Source: CAXBNB01 sp040222275
GTDB taxonomy: Bacteria > Bacteroidota > Bacteroidia > Cytophagales > Cyclobacteriaceae
Direction: 5' to 3'
Assembly: GCA_040222275.1 (NCBI GenBank)
Contig: JAVKDJ010000077.1
Span: 62,001 to 126,000 of the forward strand
Length of the DNA: 64,000 nucleotides
Shown: positions 1 through 8,293 of the stretch, one piece after another
Position numbering within the stretch: position 1 is the stretch's first letter
How the letters are laid out: every line of letters starts with the position of its first letter
The notes under the pieces: model-generated
What the model was told of the DNA's origin: nothing
Databases searched by the model: none
Seen by the model: only the letters and a program-made list of their open reading frames with translations
Translations under genes and position numbers: made by a program

Positions 1-356
1 TGCCTGTTAATCAAAAAATAAGAATCACGGAAGGTGTAAGTTTGGAGCCTACTATTATGGGCATTAATACTTTGAATGACAAAGGAGATTTAAATGTATA
101 TCCTTCAATTTTTGACTCAAAAGTTCAATTCATTCTCCAAAAGGAGCATGCTAAGGAAGCTGCGGTTCGGATATATTCTATAAAAGGAAATCTGATATTC
201 GATTTAAATGTAAGTAAAAAAAACAGTCAGGGAAATTTATCTTGGGAATGGAATGGAAAGGATGCAAAGGGAAAAGCCCTGAGCCCCGGAATATTTATTT
301 ACAGGGTTCAATCGGATGTTGATAGTTGGTTTGGAAAACTAATATTTGAGCCCTGA
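1..356 (+). CDS. C-terminal end of a T9SS-exported protein (type A sorting domain), 5' truncated
   Basis: The frame is open from the first bases of the window, so the gene begins upstream; only about 118 codons are visible. The visible part reads as a Por_Secre_tail domain: a VYPSIFDSKVQF stretch (the usual YPNPF-type start, slightly divergent), VRIYSIKGNLIFDL, a WEWNGKDAKGKALSPGIFIYRV beta-strand block and a short terminal strand ending in GKLIFEP. In Bacteroidota this domain directs periplasmic cargo through the type IX secretion system to the cell surface or medium. The catalytic or binding part lies outside the window, so its function is unknown. The following gene is a glycosidase, so a polysaccharide-related enzyme is plausible but not shown. 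Confidence 0.8.
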   Translation, partial: PVNQKIRITEGVSLEPTIMGINTLNDKGDLNVYPSIFDSKVQFILQKEHAKEAAVRIYSIKGNLIFDLNVSKKNSQGNLSWEWNGKDAKGKALSPGIFIYRVQSDVDSWFGKLIFEP

Positions 357-454
357 GAAAATGTAGGATTAGCAAAAGTTAATACTTAAAGATGTTGGCA
401 GTACAAGAAACTGGACTCTTGACGTATTGAATCATTTAACATACAAAATAAATT

Positions 455-1834
455 ATGAAATTAATCTATCAAATCTTTCCGAACACAAATTCAATGAATT
501 CCGGTTGTGTGAAGAGCCTTATGTGTTCACCTTTAGTGGCAATATTGCTATCAATTTTATTTTCAGGGTGTACTTCTAATGTTGAGAAAAGTGCTTCAGC
601 CGAACCTAAAATCACAGCAGGCAACCAAGAGGCTTTTCCATATGATATGCCGGAAGAAAAACCCGACCGGCCTTTAAGTGCGGCTGTGGAAAGAAATTAT
701 GACGCCTATATGGGTGTTCGCCCTGAAACCAATGAACTATATTCGCAATTCAAATATACTAAGCTCAAGGGTTTTGATTATAACGATGGCGATGGGACCA
801 TTTCACGCCGTGACCCTTCAAAATTGATCTTCGAAAATGGCAGGTATTACGTTTGGTACACGCATCGTCAAACTCCCGTACCTCCTGTCGGCTTGCACAG
901 GGCAAGCGAAAGCAATGATACCATTCCATCAGCCGATTGGGATTTATCCGATATTTGGTACGCAACCTCTGAAGATGGTTTTACCTGGAAGGAGCAAGGC
1001 GTAGCTGTTCCCCGACCCCCTAAGCCAAATGTAGGATGGCGTTCTGTCACCACTACCGATATTCTGGTGTGGAAAGGAAAATACTATTTATATTATCAAG
1101 GTTTCACGGAAGCCAGTGGCAAGAGTGGTGGGGATTATTGCCCTGTTGCAGTTTCGTATGCTGATTCTCCCGATGGTCCATGGACAGCACATAATGAAGT
1201 GGTAATCCCCAATGGGGCTTCAGGGGAATGGGATCAGCACTCTATTCACGACCCATATCCATTGGTCCATGATGGAAAAGTTTATTTGTATTATAAGTCA
1301 GATTTTGGTCGAAACGAAACAGCTAAAAATGTGCGCATGCACGGCCTGGCTGTTTCAGATAATCCGTTGGGGCCGTTTACGAAACACCCTTTAAACCCGC
1401 TTGTGAATTCAGGGCACGAAACAACTTTATTTCCATTTAAAGAAGGTGTAGCAGCTTTTGCAATTAGGGATGGTAATGAGAGCAATACCATCCAATATGC
1501 TAAAGATTGGGTCAATTTTGAAATAGCATCTTCGGTTGAGTTAATGCCTGATGCAGCCGGACCATTCGTTCCCGATGCTTTTTCAGACACCAAAGATGGG
1601 CGCGGAATCACATGGGGGCTATCCCATTTTGCCAGACCACATGGCGACTGGAAAAGAAACCACGTTATACTTGTACGTTTTGATTGTGACCTAAGCCAGG
1701 ATATTGATGACGAACAAATGAAGGGCCACCATAACGCTCAAAAAATTGAATTCCTTTATGAGCAGGGGTTAGTTGAGAAACAGTTGCAAAGAATAGCCAA
1801 GGCTAACAAAGCATTGAAAGGGCAATCGCAATAA
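455..1834 (+). CDS. GH117-family glycoside hydrolase lipoprotein
   Basis: 459 residues from the ATG; ATGs at codons 14 and 23 are possible alternatives. The N-terminus has a hydrophobic stretch ending in a lipobox (LLSILFSGC), so a lipoprotein is predicted. The body resembles GH117 five-bladed beta-propellers, including SRRDPSKLIFENGRYYVWYTHR near residues 116-137 and repeated blade strands such as KYYLYYQGF and KVYLYYKSDF. Characterised GH117 enzymes are exo-acting alpha-1,3-(3,6-anhydro)-L-galactosidases that trim neoagaro-oligosaccharides from agar, but the family has other clades of uncertain specificity. No agarase is visible nearby; the next gene is an L-fuconate dehydratase, so a role on fucose- or anhydrogalactose-containing algal glycans is an inference. 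Family assignment is firmer than substrate. Confidence 0.75.
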   Translation: MKLIYQIFPNTNSMNSGCVKSLMCSPLVAILLSILFSGCTSNVEKSASAEPKITAGNQEAFPYDMPEEKPDRPLSAAVERNYDAYMGVRPETNELYSQFKYTKLKGFDYNDGDGTISRRDPSKLIFENGRYYVWYTHRQTPVPPVGLHRASESNDTIPSADWDLSDIWYATSEDGFTWKEQGVAVPRPPKPNVGWRSVTTTDILVWKGKYYLYYQGFTEASGKSGGDYCPVAVSYADSPDGPWTAHNEVVIPNGASGEWDQHSIHDPYPLVHDGKVYLYYKSDFGRNETAKNVRMHGLAVSDNPLGPFTKHPLNPLVNSGHETTLFPFKEGVAAFAIRDGNESNTIQYAKDWVNFEIASSVELMPDAAGPFVPDAFSDTKDGRGITWGLSHFARPHGDWKRNHVILVRFDCDLSQDIDDEQMKGHHNAQKIEFLYEQGLVEKQLQRIAKANKALKGQSQ

Positions 1835-2159
1835 TGACTATTCGGAAATTCCAATAAAACTGACATTCCGGGAACCACACTTCATGAGAATGCAAGCTTT
1901 ATTTTTAATTGCCATCAGGGCAATACTACCGTTATGGGCAAGATTCTTTTCCAACCGAATTAAAAATACTTCGAATACAGTTCATAAAGGCCGTTTAGGC
2001 GTATGGACAATGTCAAATTCTTGCTTGATATTGTCCATGCGTAAGGCAAACACAGAATCCCTCAGGGTAAAAAAAGTGGTAGGTGAAAGGGATGTATCGG
2101 GCCTAATTTTGAACCGCAAAAGGGGCGTTGCTCCCAAATCAAATTAACTAAAGAAAAGA
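1835..2159. other. Intergenic stretch with one strong hairpin
   Basis: 325 bases between the GH117 gene and the fuconate dehydratase gene. An 87-codon frame (1884-2147) exists but shows no recognisable domain or compositional support, so I do not call it. The notable content is a 14-bp-stem hairpin at 2003-2038. Confidence 0.5.
2003..2038. promoter_or_regulatory. Imperfect 14-bp inverted repeat upstream of the fuconate dehydratase gene
   Basis: ATGGACAATGTCAA (2003-2016) pairs with TTGATATTGTCCAT (2025-2038) with a single mismatch and an 8-base loop. There is no T-tract, so it is not an obvious terminator. It sits about 120 bp before the start codon at 2160; operator, mRNA-leader hairpin or repeat relic are all possible. 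Confidence 0.45.
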
Positions 2160-3467
2160 ATGTCAATAACTATTACTGGAATCGAGGTAAAAGATGTACG
2201 GTTCCCTACGAGCAGGTCCCTGGATGGGTCTGATGCCATGAACCCTGATCCTGATTATTCAGCAGCCTATGTGATATTGAAAACGAACCACCCTGAAGGA
2301 TTGGAGGGCCATGGCCTCACGTTTACCATAGGCAGGGGAAATGAAATATGCGTGGCGGCCATCGAATCACTTTCCCATCTTGTAGTAGGCAAGAGCCTGG
2401 AGTCATTCACCACAGATATGGCGGGGTTTTGGCGCATGATCACCGGCGACAGCCAGTTGAGATGGTTGGGGCCTGAAAAAGGCGTAATCCACCTGGCCAC
2501 TGGTGCTGTTGTCAATGCGGTGTGGGATTTGTATGCCAAGTCAGAAGGCAAGCCACTTTGGAGATTGCTGGCTGATATGTCTGCGGAAGAATTGATATCG
2601 TGCATCGATTTCACCTACCTCACAGATGCCATCACACCGGAAGAAGGACTAGAGCTACTCAAGTCCCTGGAAGGCACCAAAAAAGAAAGAATTGAAAACC
2701 TTGAGAAAAATGGATACCCAGCCTATACCACATCAGCCGGATGGCTTGGGTACAGTGATGAGAAAATAAGAAACTTGTGCAAGGCTGCCGTAAAAGATGG
2801 ATGGAAACACATGAAGATGAAGGTGGGATCAGACCTACAAGACGACCTCAGGAGGGCGGCCATTATCAGGGAAGAAATAGGAGATGACCTCAAGCTGATG
2901 ATGGATGCCAACCAAAAATGGGAGGTAGGTGATGCCATTGCCAATATGAAAGAACTGGCACGCTACAATCCCTGGTGGATTGAGGAGCCCACCAGTCCGG
3001 ATGATATATTGGGGCACAAAGCCATAGCTGAAGCTGTGAGGCCCATCAAGGTAGCTACTGGCGAGCATTGTCAAAACAGGGTGATTTTCAAGCAGCTCAT
3101 CACATCGGGAGCCATTGACATTTGCCAGATAGACAGCTGTCGTGTAGGTGGTGTCAACGAGATTTTGGGTATTCTTTTGATGGCTGCCAAATACAAAATA
3201 CCAGTTTGTCCACATGCCGGTGGGGTAGGGCTATGTGAATATGTACAGCACCTTTCCATGATAGACTACATAGCCATCAGTGGTTCGCTGGAAAACAGGA
3301 TGATAGAATATGTGGACCATTTGCACGAACACTTCCATGACCCTGTGGTTATAAAGGAAAGTGCCTATATGCCTCCTAAAATGCCTGGGTATAGCATTAC
3401 CATGAAAGCCGATTCCCTCGAAAAACATACGTTTCCTGAAGGGGAAGTTTGGCAGGAAAATGTATAA
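2160..3467 (+). CDS. L-fuconate dehydratase (enolase superfamily)
   Basis: 435 residues, the usual family length. It would dehydrate L-fuconate to 2-keto-3-deoxy-L-fuconate in the cytoplasmic non-phosphorylated L-fucose route. The N-terminal capping domain begins with the characteristic VRFPTSRSLDGSDAMNPDPDYSAAYV segment. The barrel carries the KMK motif (Lys219/Lys221), metal ligands in MMDANQK (Asp249), WWIEEP and ATGEH, and the acid/base His in PHAGG (His352), all consistent with an active enzyme. It follows the GH117 gene on the same strand, 325 bp away, so co-expression is uncertain. Other fucose-path genes (dehydrogenase, lactonase, aldolase) are not in the window. A related sugar-acid dehydratase specificity cannot be excluded, but the match to the FucD/ENOSF1 type is strong. 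Confidence 0.88.
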   Translation: MSITITGIEVKDVRFPTSRSLDGSDAMNPDPDYSAAYVILKTNHPEGLEGHGLTFTIGRGNEICVAAIESLSHLVVGKSLESFTTDMAGFWRMITGDSQLRWLGPEKGVIHLATGAVVNAVWDLYAKSEGKPLWRLLADMSAEELISCIDFTYLTDAITPEEGLELLKSLEGTKKERIENLEKNGYPAYTTSAGWLGYSDEKIRNLCKAAVKDGWKHMKMKVGSDLQDDLRRAAIIREEIGDDLKLMMDANQKWEVGDAIANMKELARYNPWWIEEPTSPDDILGHKAIAEAVRPIKVATGEHCQNRVIFKQLITSGAIDICQIDSCRVGGVNEILGILLMAAKYKIPVCPHAGGVGLCEYVQHLSMIDYIAISGSLENRMIEYVDHLHEHFHDPVVIKESAYMPPKMPGYSITMKADSLEKHTFPEGEVWQENV

Positions 3468-4214
3468 CCAATCTGACTTATTACAAAAGCGGAGAACAGT
3501 TCATGGTTGTGTTTTATTGACCTTGCCAGTGGTACCTGGGGTACAGGGTTAGAATGCTTATTATGCACATTTGGTCAAAAGATAAATTGAGGTGCAAAAA
3601 AAGTATAACAAACCGACAAGAAAAAGGTAGTCCGGTTTTGGATGGAAGTATAATTTTGTAGGCATAAGGTTTAAATACTTTATTGTTTAGTTTGAAGAAA
3701 GGAGCCTGAGATATCAGGCTCTTTTCGTTTGGATCAATCGATCTTTTGATCAAGTCAAGCTCTCGACTAAACTCTTAATCCCGGATCAAGCGGAATTTCT
3801 GTGGGGTACCCAGAAAAAGTCTAATTTAGATTTCAAAAAAAATGTTTGAGGTTTGCACCAGTTTCGGGAAAGTCATTCCGCAGCAAAGCGGAGGAATCTT
3901 TACCAATTGGACAGTTCTTTGATTCGGCAAAGATGTCTCCCAGCCTCGCCGGCTGGCGGGCATTACATTGCGACATGACGCTTTGAGGGGTCCTTGGTAG
4001 AGTCCTAATGGACATCCTACTTTCTAAAAAGTGGTTTCTAAAGGTTTTGTGCCTGTTCTGGACGTGTCATTGCGTAGCAAAACACCTGCCTCGGGCAGGA
4101 ACAATACGGACCACAAACAAAAATTTTTAAGTTCTGCTAAATTTACCTTTTGGCTGTCTTAGAAAGATACAATTACCCCACAGAAATTCCGCTTGATCCC
4201 TAAACTCTTAATCC
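3468..4214. other. Gene-free stretch holding a terminator and an inserted repeat element
   Basis: 747 bases between the convergent fuconate dehydratase and AraC genes. The left part carries the terminator at 3702-3727; the right part is almost entirely the inverted-repeat element at 3783-4199. No coding sequence is supported. Confidence 0.6.
3702..3727 (+). terminator. Rho-independent terminator
   Basis: Perfect 8-bp stem GAGCCTGA / TCAGGCTC around a GATA loop, followed by TTTTCGTTT. It lies about 235 bp after the fuconate dehydratase stop and would terminate rightward transcripts. Confidence 0.7.
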
Positions 4215-4215
4215 C
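3767..4215. mobile_element. MITE-like insertion: 417-bp non-coding element with 26-bp TIRs and 16-bp flanking direct repeats
   Basis: The element spans 3783-4199. Its ends, starting GGATCAAGCGGAATTTC at 3783-3808, are a perfect 26-bp inverted repeat of 4174-4199. Directly abutting both ends is the same 16-mer CTAAACTCTTAATCCC (3767-3782 and 4200-4215), which looks like a target-site duplication. The interior encodes no transposase and carries smaller GTCATTCCG/GTCATTGCG-type imperfect palindromes (3872-3900 and about 4065) related to one at 36743-36770. The right direct repeat touches the stop codon of the AraC gene (4215-4217), so insertion happened just downstream of that gene. A non-autonomous element mobilised in trans is the simplest reading; the 16-bp duplication is longer than for most known families. 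Confidence 0.8.
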
Positions 4216-5066
4216 TACTTTAGCCTCAATTTCTTTCGATAGCCTTGAGGACTGTGTCCGGTAATCAGTTTGAATTGCTTGTTGAAATTCGAGATACTTT
4301 GAAAGCCACTTTTGAAGCTGATTTCGGTGATGTTGAATTCTTCCTTCAAGAGCAATCTACAGGCTGCTCCTATTTTGTATTCATTTAGGTATGAAAAGAA
4401 AGTCTGGCGCGTCATTCTCTTAAAGTACCTGCAAAACCCGGAAGGGGTCATGTGGATGAAGGCAGAAAGGTCTGCTAAAGATATTTCCTTTTGAAAGTTG
4501 TCTTGTACGTATTGGTAAACCTGGTTGATCTTGATATAATCTGTTTGCTTGATTAGCGGACTAAATGCCGGGCTCGCCAACTGCTCATGGTTACACGACT
4601 CGGAGAGCTCGTGGAGGATATTAAACAATTTTATCAAACCTACTATAGGACTGCCCTCCAGCACCTCAAACATTTTTCGTCCAATTTTCCTGCTCGTTGC
4701 TTGATCAAACTTAATACCCCGGGAAGACGCACTCAGGAGTTGGTTTATGCCCTGCATCTCGCTTCCTTCAAAAATCGGCCCTTTCCATAATTGGTAGTTC
4801 AACTGAATGACCAGGGATTGGGATTTTTCCAGAGAATGGTCACTTCGCCAGGAATGTGGAAAATTAGGCCCCAACAAGAATAAATCTCCTTCTTTGAAGT
4901 CAATTAGGCAGTCACCCATCAGGCAATGCCCATTTCCTTTTTTAAGAAAGGTCAGTTCGTATTCCGGGTGGAAATGGAATAAATTGTTGAAATGTGGTAC
5001 AATGTTGTTTTTTGCAATAAACAACCGGTTTTCATCTATTTCTATTTTTTGGAATAAAGGTTCCAT
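4215..5066 (-). CDS. AraC-family transcriptional regulator
   Basis: 283 residues. The N-terminal ~150 residues form an AraC-type cupin sensing domain (NLFHFHPEYELTFLKKGNGHCLMGDCLIDFKEGDLFLLGPNFPHSW). The C-terminal ~100 residues are the double helix-turn-helix DNA-binding domain (ISLADLSAFIHMTPSGFCRYFKRMTRQTFFSYLNEYKI, then ITEISFKSGFQSISNFNKQFKLITGHSPQGYRK). It is transcribed divergently from the dioxygenase gene at 5188 across about 120 bp, the usual arrangement for a local regulator and its target. It is probably an activator responding to a small sugar-like ligand; the ligand cannot be read from sequence. Confidence 0.92.
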   Translation of the reverse strand: MEPLFQKIEIDENRLFIAKNNIVPHFNNLFHFHPEYELTFLKKGNGHCLMGDCLIDFKEGDLFLLGPNFPHSWRSDHSLEKSQSLVIQLNYQLWKGPIFEGSEMQGINQLLSASSRGIKFDQATSRKIGRKMFEVLEGSPIVGLIKLFNILHELSESCNHEQLASPAFSPLIKQTDYIKINQVYQYVQDNFQKEISLADLSAFIHMTPSGFCRYFKRMTRQTFFSYLNEYKIGAACRLLLKEEFNITEISFKSGFQSISNFNKQFKLITGHSPQGYRKKLRLK

Positions 5067-5187
5067 TTCATCTAATATTAACTTTGGAGTGTGTCTATGT
5101 AGCTGTATTGGGTATATATTATGGCAATTATACGCAACAATGAGGTGGTATTTCGTTCATGGCACAACCAATTTTGTACTGTATTAA

Positions 5188-5985
5188 ATGATTACAGCAA
5201 TGAATAGATCAGACGACCTAAACGACCCGGTTTTACAAAAAAATCTCAGGTTCCAGTTTTTGAAAGATGGCTTTATTTTTTTTCCTGGTTTTTTGAATCA
5301 AATTGAAATAGACCTGGTCAATGAACATGTCGTGTCTTTTCTAAAAGAAAAGGTGAAAGACATGCCGGAGGATCAGGTTTATTATGAAGACCTGGAAAAC
5401 AGGCATACCCTTAAACAATTGCAAAAGATGTTTCAGTATGATCCATTTTTCTACAACCTGATGTTTGGCAGCAGGTTTGAAAAATTAGCCTCCATCTTAT
5501 TGGATGACAAGGTACTTGGAAAAAACCTCCAATATTTTAACAAACCGGCCCAAATCGGGAAAGCCACCCCCGCCCATCAGGATGGGTACTATTTTATGCT
5601 CACCCCTAACGAGGCGGTGACTATGTGGATGGCCCTGGAACCTGTGGATGAGGAAAACGGCTGTGTGCGATACATCAAAGGATCCCATAGGTACGGCATG
5701 CGCGACCATGGACGTACAGGCACATTGGGGTTTTCGCAGGGTATTACAGATTTCGGTTGCCCAAATGACCTGGAGAATGAAGTCTTTTTTCCCACCAAAC
5801 CAGGGGATTTATTGGTGCACCATTCCCTGACCATACACCGGGCAGATGCCAATGGGAGTCAGGACAGGAGCAGGCAGGCCATGGGGTTTATTTATTATGC
5901 GGCCAGGGCCACCGAAGATGAAAAAGCCCATAAACGGTATGCGGAAAAACTCGCTGACGAATTAAAAAAGGATTCGAAGATTTAA
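5188..5985 (+). CDS. Phytanoyl-CoA dioxygenase (PhyH) family Fe(II)/2-oxoglutarate oxygenase
   Basis: 265 residues from ATG 5188; an ATG at 5200 is an alternative. The double-stranded beta-helix core carries the 2-His-1-carboxylate iron triad: His130-x-Asp132 in PAHQDGYYF and distal His217 in LTIHRADAN, followed by a 2-oxoglutarate-binding Arg in SRQAMGFIYY. Members of this family hydroxylate varied small substrates; bacterial ones often sit in catabolic clusters. It is divergent from the AraC regulator and lies upstream of a DUF3472 lipoprotein and a sulfatase, so modification of a sugar- or algal-derived metabolite is an inference. It is cytoplasmic: no signal peptide is visible. Confidence 0.87.
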   Translation: MITAMNRSDDLNDPVLQKNLRFQFLKDGFIFFPGFLNQIEIDLVNEHVVSFLKEKVKDMPEDQVYYEDLENRHTLKQLQKMFQYDPFFYNLMFGSRFEKLASILLDDKVLGKNLQYFNKPAQIGKATPAHQDGYYFMLTPNEAVTMWMALEPVDEENGCVRYIKGSHRYGMRDHGRTGTLGFSQGITDFGCPNDLENEVFFPTKPGDLLVHHSLTIHRADANGSQDRSRQAMGFIYYAARATEDEKAHKRYAEKLADELKKDSKI

Positions 5986-6189
5986 TCATAAATATGGCAG
6001 CTGCGACAAATGGTTTTACCACCTGGCAGATTCCAGGCTAAACGATCCTGATATTTGTTGTTTCCTGGAGAAAACCTAAAGGGTTTTCGGGGAATGTAGG
6101 CAGCAGTCAGCTGCCACTCATCATTTTCTCATTGAAAAGGACATGGCAATTTTCGACATTGCGCCCAATTCTAACCAAACCTTTCATTG

Positions 6190-7509
6190 ATGAAAAACTT
6201 TAGCACCACCTCCAACTTGTATCTTATACTAATTTCCCTGTTTTTGTTCCTTTCTTGCCAGGAGGGCAATGAGGCGCAAGAACAAATCCCGGTCAAATTT
6301 GATATTTCCATTCCAATGGGAGGCAATACCTGGGTGGTGAACAATGAGGAAGAGTCAGGGAAAATTATTTCAGATGAAGGGGTGAAAAACTGGTCGAACC
6401 CTGCAAGCCGCCTGCGGACATATTTCAGGGTAGAGAAAACTGGCCGGGTAGATTTGGGTATCCGCACACGGGCTATTTCGGGACAATCGAAAGTTAAAGT
6501 CACTATAGGGGGCACTACCAGGGAAATAGAAGTTTCGAGTAGAGATTTTGATACCATTCCATTGGCCTCCGTGAATTTGGATAAAATAGGCTACTACTGG
6601 GTCGAAATGCAGGGGTTGGAAAAGGAGGGTTCAAGCTTTCCTGAAGTTACAGATTTGTTAATAGGGGGCGACATTGCCAGCAGCGATGTGTACTTTGTCA
6701 AAGATGATATCTATTGGGGGAGAAGAGGGCCATCGGTGCACCTGAGCTATGAAGTGCCTGAAGAAGCTTCAGATGTCAAGTGGTTTTACAATGAAATCAC
6801 AGTGCCTGAAGGTGAGGATGTAGTAGGTTCTTATTTTATGGCCAACGGATTTGGTGAAGGGTATTTTGGCATACAGGTCAATTCACCCAGTGAGCGACGA
6901 ATTCTGTTTTCTGTTTGGAGTCCTTATAAGACAGACAACCCCGGGGAAATACCAGAAGACCAGAAAATTCGCTTGTTGAAAAAAGGCGATGAGGTAAACA
7001 CCGGGGAGTTTGGCAATGAAGGCTCGGGCGGGCAGAGTTTTCGCAGGTACCTATGGAAGGCCGGCACTACCTACAGGTTTTTGCTCAAAGGACAGCCATC
7101 GGAAAATAATTCCACCGATTATTTTGCCTATTTCTTTGCTCCTGAAATAGGGGAGTGGGAATTGATAGCAGGGTTTAGAAGACCAAAAACAAGCACTTAC
7201 CTCACCAGGCCCCATTCATTTTTGGAGAACTTCCGTACCGAAATGGGGTACAAGAGCCGAAAGGTGATGTACAGCAATCAGTGGGTGAACGACTCACAAG
7301 GCCAATGGCACGAACTGACGAAGGCCAAGTTTACCGCTGATGCTACGGCAAGGAAAGACGCCAGGCTGGATTATGCTGGTGGGGCAGAAGGCGAGCAGTT
7401 CTTTCTGAAAAATTGTGGTTTTTTCGATGAGAAATCAACCATTGACTCCTTTGTTTCCAGGACCAAATCGGTTGATGCCCCCGATATAGACTTCTCAAAA
7501 TTGCCTTGA
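6190..7509 (+). CDS. DUF5077/DUF3472 lipoprotein, probable carbohydrate-associated
   Basis: 439 residues from ATG 6190 (a TTG lies one codon upstream). A short lipoprotein signal ends at LFLFLSC. Residues ~30-150 resemble DUF5077 (VKFDISIPMGGNTWVVN, RLRTYFRVEKTGRVDLGIRTR), a beta-sandwich often fused to DUF3472. The following ~250 residues fit DUF3472 (GRRGPSVHLSYEVPE, WFYNEITVPEGEDVVGSYFMANGFGEGYFGIQVNS). Both are Bacteroidota/Planctomycetota families seen with polysaccharide-degradation genes, with no assigned activity. Probably surface- or periplasm-anchored. A terminator shared with the convergent FKBP gene follows. Confidence 0.7.
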   Translation: MKNFSTTSNLYLILISLFLFLSCQEGNEAQEQIPVKFDISIPMGGNTWVVNNEEESGKIISDEGVKNWSNPASRLRTYFRVEKTGRVDLGIRTRAISGQSKVKVTIGGTTREIEVSSRDFDTIPLASVNLDKIGYYWVEMQGLEKEGSSFPEVTDLLIGGDIASSDVYFVKDDIYWGRRGPSVHLSYEVPEEASDVKWFYNEITVPEGEDVVGSYFMANGFGEGYFGIQVNSPSERRILFSVWSPYKTDNPGEIPEDQKIRLLKKGDEVNTGEFGNEGSGGQSFRRYLWKAGTTYRFLLKGQPSENNSTDYFAYFFAPEIGEWELIAGFRRPKTSTYLTRPHSFLENFRTEMGYKSRKVMYSNQWVNDSQGQWHELTKAKFTADATARKDARLDYAGGAEGEQFFLKNCGFFDEKSTIDSFVSRTKSVDAPDIDFSKLP

Positions 7510-7520
7510 ATAGAAAACTA

Positions 7521-7558
7521 AAAGGCTGTTCTATAAATGTAGTGAACAGCCTTTTTAT
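7521..7558. terminator. Bidirectional terminator between convergent genes
   Basis: AAAGGCTGTTC (7521-7531) pairs perfectly with GAACAGCCTTT (7544-7554); T-runs follow on both strands. It lies between the DUF3472 lipoprotein gene and the convergent FKBP gene. Confidence 0.8.
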
Positions 7559-7563
7559 AAATT

Positions 7564-8160
7564 TTACTTGATCTCAAGCAGTTCTACTTCGAATATCAGT
7601 GTAGTGTGTGGTCCGATTTTAGGGCCTGCACCACGCTCACCGTATGCCAGCTGCGATGGTACGAATAATTTCCATTTTGAACCCAGGGTCATTAGTTGCA
7701 GTGCTTCAGTCCAGCCGGCTATCACTCCATTCACAGGAAATGAAGCAGGTGTGCCACGTTCAACAGAGCTATCGAAGACTGTGCCATCGATGGTGGTACC
7801 ATGATAATGGGTGGTGACAGTACTCTCTATGGTTGGTTTCGCTCCTGCCCCTTCTTTCAGGATTTGGTATTGCAAACCACTTTGCAGTGTGGTAACTCCT
7901 TCTTTTTTGCTGTTTGCTTCTAAAAATGCCGCCCCTTCCTGAATGGCCGCCTCGTGTTGTTTGGACTGTAGTTTGGTAAAATGCTCGTTCAGGAAATTTC
8001 CAGCCTCCTGAGGATCCAGTTTCAACTCTGATCCATTCATCACATCATCAATGGCTTGTCCAAATGTTGATGAGTCCACCTCTTCCAATCCCTGCTGTTG
8101 CAGGCTCATGGCAACATTGATTCCTAAACTGTAGCTTAATTTTTCTAATTCGTTATTCAT
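7564..8160 (-). CDS. FKBP-type peptidyl-prolyl cis-trans isomerase
   Basis: 198 residues. An N-terminal helical FKBP_N dimerisation region (LSYSLGINVAMSLQQQGLEEVDSSTFGQAIDDVM) is followed by a C-terminal FKBP fold (about residues 95-198) with VTTHYHGTTIDGTVFDSS, the FPVNGVIAGWTEALQLM active-site segment and VPSQLAYGERGAGPKIGPHTTLIFEVELL. The family isomerises prolyl bonds and helps protein folding. It resembles Mip/FkpA/FklB proteins; with no signal peptide visible it is likely a cytoplasmic FklB-type member. Divergent from the sulfatase gene. Confidence 0.92.
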   Translation of the reverse strand: MNNELEKLSYSLGINVAMSLQQQGLEEVDSSTFGQAIDDVMNGSELKLDPQEAGNFLNEHFTKLQSKQHEAAIQEGAAFLEANSKKEGVTTLQSGLQYQILKEGAGAKPTIESTVTTHYHGTTIDGTVFDSSVERGTPASFPVNGVIAGWTEALQLMTLGSKWKLFVPSQLAYGERGAGPKIGPHTTLIFEVELLEIK

Positions 8161-8293
8161 AATATATTGTTAATTCAGCGCAAAGTTAAGGAATCGCCCC
8201 TCCCCATCTTGTCTCAATAAATATTATTTTCACGTTGAAAATTCTATATTGCGCCCTAAACTATCACTTACAATCACTAGCGTAGCTAAAATT

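Noticed and set aside
1884..2147. 87-codon plus-strand frame between GH117 and fuconate dehydratase genes
   Set aside because: No domain similarity, no family-like composition, and the segment contains a strong hairpin; probably non-coding.
3833..4015. 60-codon minus-strand frame inside the 417-bp element
   Set aside because: Low-complexity translation from palindromic repeats; no transposase similarity.
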